A stretch of 64,000 nt of DNA from Cordia subcordata (lineage: Eukaryota > Streptophyta > Magnoliopsida > Boraginales > Cordiaceae). The stretch spans positions 558,001 through 622,000 of the forward strand of contig JAPTOF010000024.1 in assembly GCA_028554755.1 (NCBI GenBank). The letters run 5' to 3'. Positions within the stretch are counted from its first letter, which is position 1. The number at the start of each line of letters is the position of its first letter. The translations under genes were made by a program, and so were the position numbers. The notes under the pieces were generated by a model. The model did not search any database. It was not told the origin of the DNA and worked only from the letters and a program-made list of their open reading frames with translations. Positions 22,315 to 34,300 of the stretch are shown piece by piece.

Positions 22315-24260
22315 ATGACCGATCCTAATGCTTCTTGGTGGTCACTTATATCCTCTTCCCCACCACCCGAACGTGTCCCTTATACATGCCGCTTGTGTGG
22401 AAGTTTCATGCATCCTACAGTTTTCTGTCCCTACGAGAATTCCCCACCTAGGGTTAGTGCTACTAATGACCCCTATAGTCATGCAACATCTCATGCATCT
22501 TCATTTAGTAATCACGACTATAGGGATGCATATTCTTGTTATTGTAATCATTGTGGAAGCTGTGCTCATTTTCCTAGTGCTTATCCCACCTTTCACCCTC
22601 ATTCCTGATTGCATGCAATGCCCTATGCCCCTAGAAATCATATGCCCATGCATGCATCTACATCTAGCTATCATGATTCTAGGAAGCAACATCATGCATT
22701 TTCACAATGGGGTCAAGATGACTCTTTATTCCATTCACCTTCTAGTTTCGATTGTCCACCTCCAACACCTTCTTTTTCCACCCATTCCTCTCCTGAGTTT
22801 TTTGTTGGTTATGTGCAAAATGATTTTCAAAATGACTACCTTTTTCACTCAGTTGAGCCCTTTTCTTTTAGGTTTTCTTCTCAACAGGAAACACTTGACT
22901 ATCTCTTATCCCTCATCTAATCTAACCAAGAACAACTTGAGAGTTTGAAGCGAGACACCAAATCTTTTGGGGTGTCCTTGGAGAGAGTGGTTGAGAGTGT
23001 GCAACTCATGAGTGAGAATGTTGAGATTCCTTTAGAATGAGTTGAAAAGATAGGAGAGAGACCTAGAATGAGAGAAATAGTGTGAAAAAGATGATGTTTT
23101 AGAGAGAAGATTAGAAAAAAGGGTTGATGGAGAGATCACATCTTGTAGTGAGGATGAGGATGAGCTTAATGATAATTTGGTTCTTGATGACTCTTATGAA
23201 TATGTTTTAGAGGAAACAGTACCCTATCCTCTTGCGCTTTCGTTGCCACCCAATGAGTCACGTGAACCTAACCTTCCCTCTCTTCCTACATTACCCACAC
23301 ACATGGAGGCTGAGTCTTATGTCGATAGTACTCAATTGCATTCTGAGTCGGCATTTAGGGAGTTTAGCGCGCATTCTACCCTTGACCATTCATGCATACA
23401 TGATGAGGAATCCGTTGAGTCCCCATTGCCCCCTCCATTAGTGTCTACCCCGTATGAAGAGCATGATGGTGAGATGACACCCACTAGTGATGAATGTGTT
23501 GTCGAATTTAAAGAGACTTTAGCTAGTGAAAGTTTAAAGTCATCTCTGGGAAAACAAGACATCAATTTCGGAGATTTTAGATGATAAGTTTCTTGGAGTT
23601 AAGAATCATGATGTTGAAGAGAATAGCAACTCTAAGAAGACACATAAGAAAGGAATTGATGTGCTTGGAAGAATGATCTATGGGTCTCTTTGGATGTTTG
23701 ATAATTCATTGATGGAAATAGAGCCCACTAAGATCGAATCCACCCTTCGCGAGGAGTTAGAACGACCTAGGCTTGATCATGTTATATCTTGTGGAGAAGA
23801 AGAGTGTAGTACATCCGCCTCCTATATCGTTGCTCCTTCTTCTCCAAATGTCGTTTCAACCCCCATTTCCCATTCCATTGAGTCTTCCTTTTTGGAGCTC
23901 ACGTTTGTGCCTTCATACATGGAACATTTTCATCTAGGGTTAGAAAGCACGTTTCCCATGTTGCATGCATTAGACCTATCTTTGACCTATGGGGAAAGTG
24001 TGTTCCTAGCCCTTGATTATGAGAAGAAGGCATTGGGGTGGCTAATTAAAGAGCAAGCGAGACATGATTCTTCACGTTTGAGCATGCTTCATTCCACACT
24101 TGCGCATTCATTTGATATTTTAGGGTGGGATCTTGAAAAGGGGTGCATCATGCATTCATTGCCCCAACCTTTAGTGCATGACCCTTTTCCCTCTACATTC
24201 TGTGCTTTGATGACTATCCGGCAATTTGTGCCACGCAACTTTAAACATATTTTACTCTAA
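22315..24260 (+). pseudogene. Zinc-knuckle protein with a C-terminal module, broken frame
   Basis: The only coding region of the non-autonomous element. The ATG at 22315 starts MTDPNASWW. A perfect CCHC knuckle CRLCGSFMHPTVFC (C-x2-C-x4-H-x4-C) lies at about residues 25-38, a nucleic-acid-binding motif as in Gag nucleocapsid. A Ser/Pro/His-rich stretch follows, then an acidic region (about 23180-23580). The C-terminal module (23661-24260) has MIYGSLWMFD, FVPSYMEHFHLG and ALDYEKKALGWL. Stops and frame changes near 22606, 22920, 23040-23170 and 23582 break it. The C-terminal module resembles the end of the gag-protease frame 31027-27404. Capsid and protease are absent. Function is not known. 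Confidence 0.7.
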
Positions 24261-25782
24261 CATTGGCACCCTGCTGGAGGCGTTAAATCCAGCGCTACTA
24301 CGAGGCACCCTAGGCTTGTTCATATTTTTCTTGTTTTTCTTGTATTTATTTGCCTTTGCCTTTGTATATAGTAGATTAGTTTTCTTGTACTTATTCTTAC
24401 TTTGTACATAATAGATTAGATTGCTTTTGTTTATCTTACCTTTTTTATATTTTAGGATTTCTTTTGTCTATTTTCATTCTTAGTAGGTTAGATTTTTACT
24501 CCCTTACTTGTTCTTGCTCCTTTCCTTCATTTGTGCATCAATCCCTTACCCCGTGTTTACATCCTTGTTTATCATTTCAAATGTTAATGTGAGCTTGCAT
24601 AGCATATCTTCTAATCTCTTCTTTGTTTTTTGAGCATTAGTGCTTTCCACAAAAGATAGAGGCTAGTAGATCATTAGATTGTCTTTGGCATTTGCGGACT
24701 ACATGGAAACAAGGTTGTATCTATCCATCTTGTACTTGTCCTTATTTATCCCTCTCCGCATTCCCCATATGTATTTCATGTTGATTGCTTGTCATGTGGT
24801 TTTGTGATTTTTGCTTGAGGACAAGCAAAGTTTAGGTTTGGGGGTGTGGTTGTTCATTTATTGTTTATATCATATTTGGGATAGATTTGCTTGCCATATC
24901 TTATTTTTTGCTTAAAATGTGTTCAAATTTTTCATTTTTTTTGCATATTTTGAGTTAGTTTATCTCCACGTTGGTTGGAGAGTTGGCTTTTGTTATTGAC
25001 TTATTTGATTGAAAAAGATAAGGGTGTATTGTGGGGAGTAAATGGAGTGTAGGGTATAACCTAGACTTTGAAGAGAATCCTTTTGAAAACTGTGGGGAGT
25101 AAGTATTTCTAAGAATGCACCTTGTAGTTTCCCCACAACTTGGTTGGAAAATGTGTTTTTAAAGGGTTGTTGATATGAGTGCCCATTCCTTGATTGGTTC
25201 TTTTAGTTTGCCTTAGCCTCTTCTTTTTCCTTTCTTTTTGTTCTATTTATGTATTGAAAAAAAAAACAAAAATGAAAAGAAAAATGAGAAAAAGAGAATA
25301 GCCAAAAGGCAACAAAAAGATTGAAAAGTGAAGTATGTTGAATAAGTGTCAAGTGACATAATGTCAATTTGACACAAGTATCTCTTTTGTTCTTTCATGT
25401 GTTATGAATAAGGCTCTTACGTCAATGTGAGCCATTGTGATGTATCTTCTCTTTCTTGTATCTTTGGGGCTAAGTGCATATTGGGAGGCTATGTTAGTTG
25501 ATAGAGCACGAAGTATCAACATCCCGAGTGCGTGAGTTGGAATCCTAAGTTTGTGGTGGGTCTAGCTACTTGGTGACATTCCCAAGAGGTGTGAGAACCC
25601 TTGTGATCAAAGGGAGGATTCGAAAAAGACTAGGGAAGCCCTTACATGAAAAGAATGACCCCTTGTACCCCTTGGATGCGAAAAGATAGCAAGTCAATGC
25701 AATTGGCAACTCTTTGAAAAGCATGAGGATAGACTTCATTTAGGCTTGCTTGAGGACAAGCAAGGGAAAGGTTTGGGGGCGT
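24261..25782 (+). other. 3' non-coding internal region and polypurine tract
   Basis: No coding sequence. Contains gcttgaggacaagcaaag (about 24814), an A-rich tract (25255-25330), tgacataatgtcaatttgacac (partly palindromic, about 25356) and, just before the 3' LTR, aagggaaaggtttgggggcg, the probable polypurine primer for plus-strand synthesis. The parallel region in 11590-12511 shows the same order. Confidence 0.7.
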
Positions 25783-27393
25783 TGATGTGTGTCATTTGTG
25801 CATGTTTGCATCTAGTTTTTGCATGCATATTTAAGGGTGTTTAGAGTATAATTGAGTGCGCTTAGTATAAAGTTTATGCATATTTGTTAGTAATAGTACA
25901 TAATGTATTTAGGTGCATAAATACTATACTAAGTGTTATATTCCATGTTTTAGGAGTGTTTTGGAAGGGTTCAAGTTTATGCGAGGAAGAAATGAGCTAA
26001 CGGATGAAGACCGGAAGAAAAGAAATAAAGAAGAGATCATTCTGATCCAGTCAGTTGACTTAGAAGAAAAAGGTCGACCGGCCGCTCCAGAGAATAAAAG
26101 ATTGAAGTCGGTCGAGTTCCTCAAGAAGCCGGTAGACCGGCTAGGTCGACCGGCCAGTCCAGAGAGCATCATGATTGAAGCCGGTCGAGCAAGAAAGAGG
26201 AGCCGGTCGACCGGCTGTGCGCTGAAGAAATCCATAAAAAGTTCGTTTCAACTCATTTTCAGGGGGGGAACTTTTATTTCTTAAATTCTAATAAACCCTA
26301 ACCCTTTACCCACTTCACAAAACACCCTAAACCACCATCTAAACCTCACACCAAGCTAGGATTGAAGCATTAAACAAAGATTTGAAGGATTTGTACGGAT
26401 TTGGAAGAAAGAATTTAGGGAAGTTCTTCTTGTTCTTTCTCTATTTCTTGTAAATATGTTGCTAGATTAGGCTAGATTTAGGGTTGATTGTTGTTGTATA
26501 TTAGATTAGGACTTTGAAAAATGGATTTTTGCAGATCTTTGGCTCTTAATACATGTTTATTTACATAAATTTATGGCATGATTCAATATGTCTATGTATT
26601 GGAAATCAAACATGTCTATGTGTTTGTTAAAATGCCTAAGTGAATATGCATGTGTTATTTGTGCTTAAAATGCTCTTATCTACTTATTTGGGTGATGTGA
26701 TTGTGCTTAATCTCATGGCTTTGCTTAGTAGAGTAGGCTTTAGCTTTAAATCCAGCTAATAGGTTACATGCTTTGCTTAGTCGAGTTTAGGTGCTAGTCC
26801 TTGGCTTTAAATCTAGCCAAACGGATAAGTTAACCTAGACTAGAGTATCCCTCACTCACGTTAGTGTTGGTTAATCGAGCTTTAATATCACGTAGTGTTT
26901 AGGTGCTAGTCCTTGGCTTTAAATCCAGCCAAGAGGATAAGTTCTAAGCACGGATTGCGTAAGCTAGGAGGGATTGGCCCTTAACTTTAAATCCAGCTAA
27001 CGGGTTGAACCACTAGTATTGGTTAAGAGAGCCCTCGATCAACACAACGACAATTGAAGTCCCGAGCCTTAGATAGACCTCATCCGTTATCATAGCCCAA
27101 GTCTAGCTGCAATGCAATCACCCTAGGCCCCCTTCTTCTTTATTAGTGTTTCCTTTCTTAGTTTGGCTCCTTTAAGTTCCTCCATAGATTAGTTTTTATT
27201 TTCCTTTTTCCGAGCTCCCTTCCATCCTAAAGTAAGTACACACACGCACGTAGCTAGTTTAAGGCACCCGAGCACATAGAGACTAAACTAAGGTAGCCTC
27301 TCTGTGGATTCGACCCCGCACTTGCACACACTGTACTACACACGTCCCGTGCGCTTGCAGGCTGTTAAGGTTTGTGCTCAAATAGCGGTATCA
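25783..27393 (+). repeat. 3' LTR of the complete non-autonomous element
   Basis: 1611 bp, nearly identical to 20499-22113. Hairpin copies show small changes: loop TTAAATCT at about 26813, and TTAACT opposite AGCTAA at about 26982, which loses a pair. Confidence 0.93.
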
Positions 27394-27403
27394 ATAATCC
27401 TTT

Positions 27404-30400
27404 TTAAGTACACATGAAAAAGGGATAAAAAAAGAAACCCGACACATCAAATATAGAAGAAGAATGCTCCAAGGTGTCATAGGGCATGGAAAAATCTAAA
27501 GATCTAAGTCCCTTGTTCTTCTCCAATCCTATCCTAGCAAGCTTGGTTTCTACCACTAACCGTCCTATTGCTTTCTTTTGATGATCAAGGGCTGCCAACA
27601 CCCCGTGCCCATGGGTTGATGAAGCATGTAAAGCATAAAGAATGAGGGGAGTATGAACAAGCCCTGCATGAATGTGCTTCAAATGGGATGGCATAAAAAT
27701 GTGCTTATTAGGGAAAGACTTAATGGGAGGAAGAAGGAAAGAATCATCAAATGAAATGGGATTGGAGGAGATGAAATCAAAGGGAGAGAAAAAAAGAATG
27801 GGCCCGGAAGAGGAAGAATCAAAAGTAGAGGTCATAAGTTCACTCTCACTAAGGGCCGACTCGTGTTTATCCAAGAAACGGTTCACCTCATCAAGTAATT
27901 CCTTAGTAGAGAGTTTAGAAGAATATTCCAATAAGGATTCATCAAAAACACCAAAGGACCCATACATCATGATCTCTAGTTCCTCAATCTCCTCTTTAAG
28001 GGTCTTCATGTATTTATCATTTACTCTAACATCGAAACCTACAACTCTAATGGACCCATCGGGCCTAGAATCAAAGATAGGCATGATGCTCTCCTCAATG
28101 GGTGTCTCTAAATCCACTCTAGCTAATATCTCGTCAAATGCTTCAATAAATTCATCGCTAGCGAATATCTTCACACAACTACATTCATTAATACAAGATT
28201 CCATCACATGCACCTTAAAACCTTTATTTTCATCTCCTCCTTCAAGATTAATCCTATGTGTGCAATCATAATGGTCTATGCCTCTCATATCAAGATAAAA
28301 AAAATTAACCTCAACGGACTCATTAAGCCTAGAATCATCATCCCTAGAAATAGGGGCTATGTGTCCTTGCACGAAGGTCTCTCGATCAAGGCTAGGTACG
28401 ATGCCCTTAAGCTTTCTCAATTCATCATTCTCGATCATGGACTCCTCAACATTACCCTCAACAAATGGGTCTATCACCTTGACCATAAAGCAATCTTCCT
28501 CATCAGCTTCTCCACCTATACTAACCTTGTTCACTGCCTCTGCCACTTTCATGGAAGACCTCAAATTCCCAAATTTCATTTCTAACAGCCCCGACCTACA
28601 ATGAATGACAACATCTGTAGTAGCAAGGAAGGGGCGACCTAAGAGAACGGGAGTAGAATGCCTAGAGTCATGATCCACATTCATATCTAGCACTATGAAA
28701 TCTACAGGGTACATAAACTCTCCTACCTGAACTAGCACATCTTCTACTACTCCCCTAGGTCTCTTCTCAGATCGATCAGCTAGTTGAAGGGTAACATGCG
28801 TGGGGGACAAGTCTCCTATACCTGGCTGTTGGTAGACTGAGTAGGGAATGAGGTTCACATTGGACCCTAAGTCTAGCAAGGCGTGATTAATCTGGGTCTC
28901 TCGAATCCTACTTGGAATAATGAAAGCTCCGGGGTCACTCATCTTGGCCGGAAGGCTTGAAGTACAAATGCTATTCACCTTCTCCATAAGCTTCACCTTC
29001 TTTGGCATAGTTGATGTCCTACGCGTCCTTGCACAGAGGTCTTTGAAAAACTTAGAGTATGAGGGAATAGAACGGACTGCATCTATCAAAGGAAGATTGA
29101 CCTTTAAATCTTTGAGATGCTCTAAAACTCTGAGAAACCTAGTATCCCCATTAGGTGAAGGCTTCTCTAAGGCAGAAGGATAAGGAACTCTAGGCTCAAT
29201 ACCCTTAGACTCATGGGAATCAATAATAGGCTCTTTTCCCTCCCGATGTGAGCGCGAAGAACTATCTCCACGGTCTTTAATGGGCTCAACTCCCTCAACA
29301 GAACTCTCTCTATGATCTCTCTCAATAGGGCTATGGCTAGGCTCTCTAGACTCAAAAGGACCACTAGGTGCTGGCTCTGCATATTCAACTCCTATCCTAT
29401 TGTCCATTATCCTATCACTCCTAAGAGTGGTGACAGCCTTAGTCTGGGCTATATGGGGATAAATGGGGTCAGAGGAGGAACAAGACTGCACTCTAAGGTT
29501 AGCCTCTGCCTAGAAAGGTGATTTCCCAGGGTCTCTAGTACTTATTTGACTGGCAAGCTGTCCTAATTGTGCCTCCATCCTAGCCATTTGTTGTTGATTT
29601 TGTTGAATAATCTGCATCAAAAGGTCTAACCTCTCATTGTGAAAAGACTGTGAAACAGGTGCAGACTGTGCGGAAAGGGCTGGGGTGGGCGGTACAGAGA
29701 GTGCTTGAGGCTGAGGAATACTAGGGAGTCTAGCCTAGTTCTCATTATGAAACCTTGGAGGTTTAGCAAGACGAGGTCTCTACTGGAATGGAGCCTGGGA
29801 CTGGGGATGGGAAGACTCAAACTGGCCTTGACGCCATGAAGATTTTGGGTTGTCCTTCGAACCTAGATTATATGTGTTCGAGTAAGGATTGTACTCTCAT
29901 GAGTACCCTTGTATGGCGTAGACTCGCTCCTGAATGAACTCGGGAAACTGCGGTGCGAGGTGGCAAGCTACGGTCTCGTAAGTAGACTCCGAACACAATG
30001 CACATACTTCAACCACTGCTGGGATGGAGGATAAACCTATAGGACTAGTCCTATGACCTCGTGAAGAGAGGCTTAAAGTGATGAATTGATCTAGCTTACG
30101 TGTCAATGCTCTAACCTCGGCGGGCAAATCGGAAGAAATCCCAACCTCATGAATACCCTTTCTATTAGTTCCCCTACTAGACCTATCCATAGCAGTGTTT
30201 TGAAAAGAGTTCTCGGCCATCAAATCCATTTTATCCCAAGCTTCACTCGGTCTCAAATTATAGAATCCACCACTGGATGCGACATTCACCATCATTCTAT
30301 TTTGCTCATTCAATCCTCTAAAGAAATATTGAAGAAGGTCATAAGTGCTATACCCGTGATGTGGACATTGCCAAAAAAGTTCATTGAACCTCTCCCAAGC

Positions 30401-31027
30401 CTCATGGAATGTCTCTAAGTCATGTTGGGAGAAGGTCATAATGGAAGCCTTAGGGTCGGCGGCCTTAGCTATGGGAAAGAACTTTTGATAAAACCTAGAT
30501 TGAAGCTCATCCCAAGATGTGATGTACCCACTAAGTAAAAAATGATACCATGACCTAGCTTTATCCTTAAGGGAAAATGGGAACAACTTAAGGCGAATGA
30601 CTTCTTGAGACATGTTGGAAAAGTGAATAATGGAACTTGTTTCTACAAAGTCTCTGATGTGGTCCAAGGGGCTCTCATTGCTCCTCCCATAAAAGGAAGG
30701 AAGCGTCGCTAACATGCTATGCTTAATCTCAAAATTAGCTTCCCCCAACCTCGGAATTTGGATAGCCAAGTTAGGCTCGAAGGCATTGGGGAGGAAGAAT
30801 TGACTAAGCGTGGGCTCATCATCTATGGGTGGGTCTGGCCCAAGGGGCTCTTGTGCACATAGGTGCTCATGCGGAGGAATGGGATGCATAGGGGGAAAGG
30901 GAGGAGGATTAGTCAAGTCAGCCATTTCTCCTAAAAGATCTCCTAAATTCCTAAAGTGACAAACAATTCTCTCGGGCTCAGGATGTAAAGGAACTAGAAG
31001 ATTCCTAAGAGAATGCTTACCAAGCAT
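27404..31027 (-). pseudogene. Gag-protease polyprotein pseudogene with C-terminal module, no pol
   Basis: One frame of about 1207 codons. It covers an N-terminal Gag/capsid region (residues about 60-300, with SWYHFLLSGYITSWDEL and FHEAWERFNELFW) and a knuckle remnant CALCSESTYETVAC at about 342, in which the family His is Tyr. A TTLRS linker follows. The retropepsin comes next (about residue 717, LLDLGSNVNLIPYSVY; then LQLADRS and LLGRPFLATTDVVI). After it come about 400 residues without reverse transcriptase, ending in a module with MMYGSFGVFDE and ALDHQKKAIGRL. Four in-frame stops lie between 29896 and 29500; all fit single C-to-T changes. The protease places it in the Athila/Tat-like branch of Ty3/gypsy. 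It is dead as it stands. Confidence 0.85.
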
Positions 31028-31287
31028 ACAAAGCTAAACCTAATCTCCTTCCACTTCTTGCAACCCCGAAACTTCACACATCCTAAAACTACAACAAACA
31101 AAACACAATTCTAAAATTACTAAAACAAGAAAGTAAACTACTCAAAACAAGCAAAAACAATAAGCAAGTGAACTAGGAAACAAAGGTAAATACAAGATAA
31201 CAACTACGAAGCAAACTAAGCAAAAGAAGCAAAATAAAGCAAGTAACTAGGTCGAGGACACAAATAAAGCAAACAAACCACTGTGCC

Positions 31288-31305
31288 TCCTTGGCAACGG
31301 CGCCA
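31288..31305 (-). other. Primer binding site, tRNA-Asp type (minus strand)
   Basis: On the minus strand tggcgccgttgccaagga follows the 5' LTR end after six bases. It matches the tRNA-Asp-type site except for two bases near the end. Confidence 0.82.
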
Positions 31306-31311
31306 AAAACT

Positions 31312-34300
31312 TGATGCTTCTTTTCGCTAATTAAGCAGTAAGCCTTAATTAAAAGCCTGCAAGTGCACAAGTCATGTAGTCTAATGTGCAAAAGCAGGGC
31401 CGATCCCTTAGGGAGGCAAGAAATGGGGAATGAAAGCTAAGTGTGTGTCCTAGAAAGTTAGAAAGAAAACAAGCCAAACTAAGAATTCTTTTTAGTTGTT
31501 TTAGATGTGAAGGGAGCTCAAAGTAAATTAAACTATTCTAAACAAACTAAATAAAATAAAGGTAAGAGAAAACAAGCAAGTAACAAGGGAATTAACACAA
31601 GAAATAGGACAATGGGTGAAATCCACTTAACTATGGGTGATTTGGATACTACCTTTGATGGCTTCCTCTAAGAAGGGTGCTCTAAACTAGGAATCTAATC
31701 AAGCTCTCCAACAATCCCTAGACTCGATGTAGGTCTATCCCTAGGTGCTAGCTACCTAGAAGTACAGTGTGGTCCTTATGAACTAGGGCACGGATTAGCT
31801 AATTACATTCCTAAGTGATGATAATTGGTCTTACCCTAGGTTATAACTCATTGGCTGGGTTTAAAGCCAAGAACTAGGCTTCCTAAAGTCAATTAAGCTA
31901 GCTCGACACCTATTAGCTGGGTTTAAAGCCAAAGGAGACTAAACTAGGCCTAATTACTAGTGAAAGACCACCAATCATAGCATCACGCAAGCAGGATTTA
32001 ACAATAAAGCACATCATACATGTTCTCGAGCATGGTACAAATGAATATAAAACATATTCGAGTCCTAAAAACTTAGACATATTTAGGTCATACCAATTTA
32101 CGCATTAGAATCCAACATGTATGTCATAGAAGCTAAAATTGATATTAAGGTATGTTAAAACACACATGACATGTATAACTACAAGACGCACTTCATGGTA
32201 TCACTACATAAACACCTAGACATACTCATAAAATGATTTAGAAGTGTTAAATAGCAACCAAACCTCTAAGTATATATGTTATTTTACCTAGGCATATCAA
32301 CAAACACATAGACATATATGTAAGTAGCCATTGAAGCATTAAAGACAACTGATGTATGTCATTTGTGCATGTTTGCATCTAGTTTTTGCATGCACATTTA
32401 AGGGTGTTTACAGTATAATTGAGTGCACTTAGTACAAAGTTTATGCATATTTGTTAATATTTGTACATAATGTATTTAGGTGCATAAATACTATACTAAG
32501 TGTTATATTCCATGTTTTAGGAGTGTTTTTGGAAGGGTTCAAGCTTATGCGAGGAAGAAATGAGCTAACGGATGAAGACCGGAAGAAAAGAAATAAAGAA
32601 GAGATCATTTTGATCCAGCCGGTCGACTTAGAAGAAGAGGTTGACCGGCCTCTCCAGAGAATAAAAGAATTTAAGCCGGTCGAGTTCCTAAGGAGCCGGT
32701 CGACCGGCCAGTCCAGAGAGCATCATGATTGAAGCCGGTTGAGCAAGAAAGAGGAGCCGGTCGACCAGCTAGGTCGACCGGCTGTGCGCTGAAGAAATCC
32801 ATAAAAAGCTCGTTTCTGCTCATTTTCAAGGGAGGAACTTTTATTTCTTAAATCCTAATAAACCCTAACCCTTTACCCACTTCACAAAACACCCTAAACC
32901 ACCATCTAAACCCCACAGCAAGCTAGAATTGAAGCATTAAACAAAGATTTGAAGGATTTGTACGGATTTGGAAGCAAGAATTTAGGGAAGTTCTTCTTGT
33001 TGTTTCTCTATTTCTTGTAAATATGTTGCTAGATTAGGGTTGATTGTTGTTGTATATTAGATTAGGGCTTTGAATAATGGATTTGTGTAGATCTTTGGCT
33101 CTTAATACATGTTTATTTACATAAATTTATGGCATGATTCAATATGTCAATGTATTGGAAATCAAACATGTCTATGTGTTTGTTAAAATTCCTAAGTGAA
33201 AATGCATGCGTTATTTGTGTTTAAAATGCTCTTATCTACTTATTTGGGTGATGTGATTGTGTTTAATCTCATGGCTTTGCTTAGTAGGGTAGGCTTTAGC
33301 TTTAAATCCAGCTAATAGGTTACATGCTTTGCTTAGTCGAGTTTAGGTGCTAGTCCTTGGCTTTAAATCACCTTAGCGGATAAGTTAACCTAGACTAGAG
33401 TATCCCTCACTCACGTTAGTGTTGGTTAATCGAGCTTTAATGTCACGTAATGTTTAGGTGCTAGTCCTTGGCTTTAAATCCAGCCAAGAGGATAAGTTCT
33501 AAGCACGGATTGCGTAGGCTAGGAGCGATTGGCCCTTAGCTTTAAATCCAGCTAACCGGTTAAACCACTAGTATTGGTTAAGAGAACCCCCGATCAACAC
33601 AACGACAATAGAAGTCCCGAGCCTTAGATAGACATCATCTGTTATCATAGCCCAAGTCTAGCTGCAATGCAATCACCCTAGGTCCCCTTCTTCTTTATTA
33701 GTGTTTCCTGCCCTAGTTTGGCTCCCTTAAGTTCCTCCGTAGATTAGTTTTTTTTTTTTTCCTTTTTCCGAGCTCCCTTCCATCCCAAAGTAAGTACACA
33801 CGCGCACGTAGCTAGTTTAAGGCATTCGAGCACATAAAGACTAAACCAAGGTAGCCTCCCTGTGGATTCGACCCCGCACTTGCACACACACTGTATTACA
33901 CACGTCCCGTGCACTTGCGGGCTATTTAGGCTTGTGCTCAAATAGCGATATCAACAACATATATATTAAACCATCAAAATCTTATAACAAAGTAGTACTC
34001 AATCAACCCATAATACAAGCTTCAATCACCCATAAAAGATCTATTCTAGAATAGAGAAAACTAAGTATAAAAGAAGAAAGATAAACCTCCATTTCATGCC
34101 TAAGTATAAAAGAAGAAAGATAAACCTCCATTTCATGCTTAGCTTTGCTCTTGAAATCCTTGTCTTGATCTTGCAATTATAAGTGTAAAACCCTAATTAC
34201 AAGCTTGAATCTAGGTGAAAAGTATATGAATGTGTGTGTGTGAGAGGTTGGTGAGAGGGGATTTAAGGTTTGGGAGATGGGTGTGAAAGATCCCCTCCAG

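Larger units (their letters stand above)
20499..27393 (+). mobile_element. Complete non-autonomous gypsy-type LTR retrotransposon (6895 bp)
   Basis: 5' LTR 20499-22113, primer site 22120-22137, internal frame 22315-24260, purine tract, 3' LTR 25783-27393, and perfect ATAAT duplications at 20494-20498 and 27394-27398. The two LTRs differ only at scattered positions, so insertion is recent relative to the host element. The internal region lacks capsid, protease, reverse transcriptase and integrase. It sits within about 10 bases of the stop codon of the host gag-protease frame. Mobilisation must have been in trans. Confidence 0.93.

Noticed and set aside
22328..22948. 206-codon ORF in the non-autonomous element
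   Set aside because: It overlaps the zinc-knuckle frame in another phase, has no motif, and is rich in I, L and H as expected of a shadow frame.
25913..26284. Plus- and minus-strand ORFs of 99-123 codons in the 3' LTR
   Set aside because: They lie in U3 across the palindrome array; repeated RPSRSTG-like text comes from the array itself.
27672..28604. Plus-strand ORFs of 81-199 codons
   Set aside because: They are antisense to the gag-protease frame and show no family motifs.
31173..31391. 72-codon minus ORF near the primer site
   Set aside because: It spans the LTR junction and primer site upstream of gag; this is leader, not coding.
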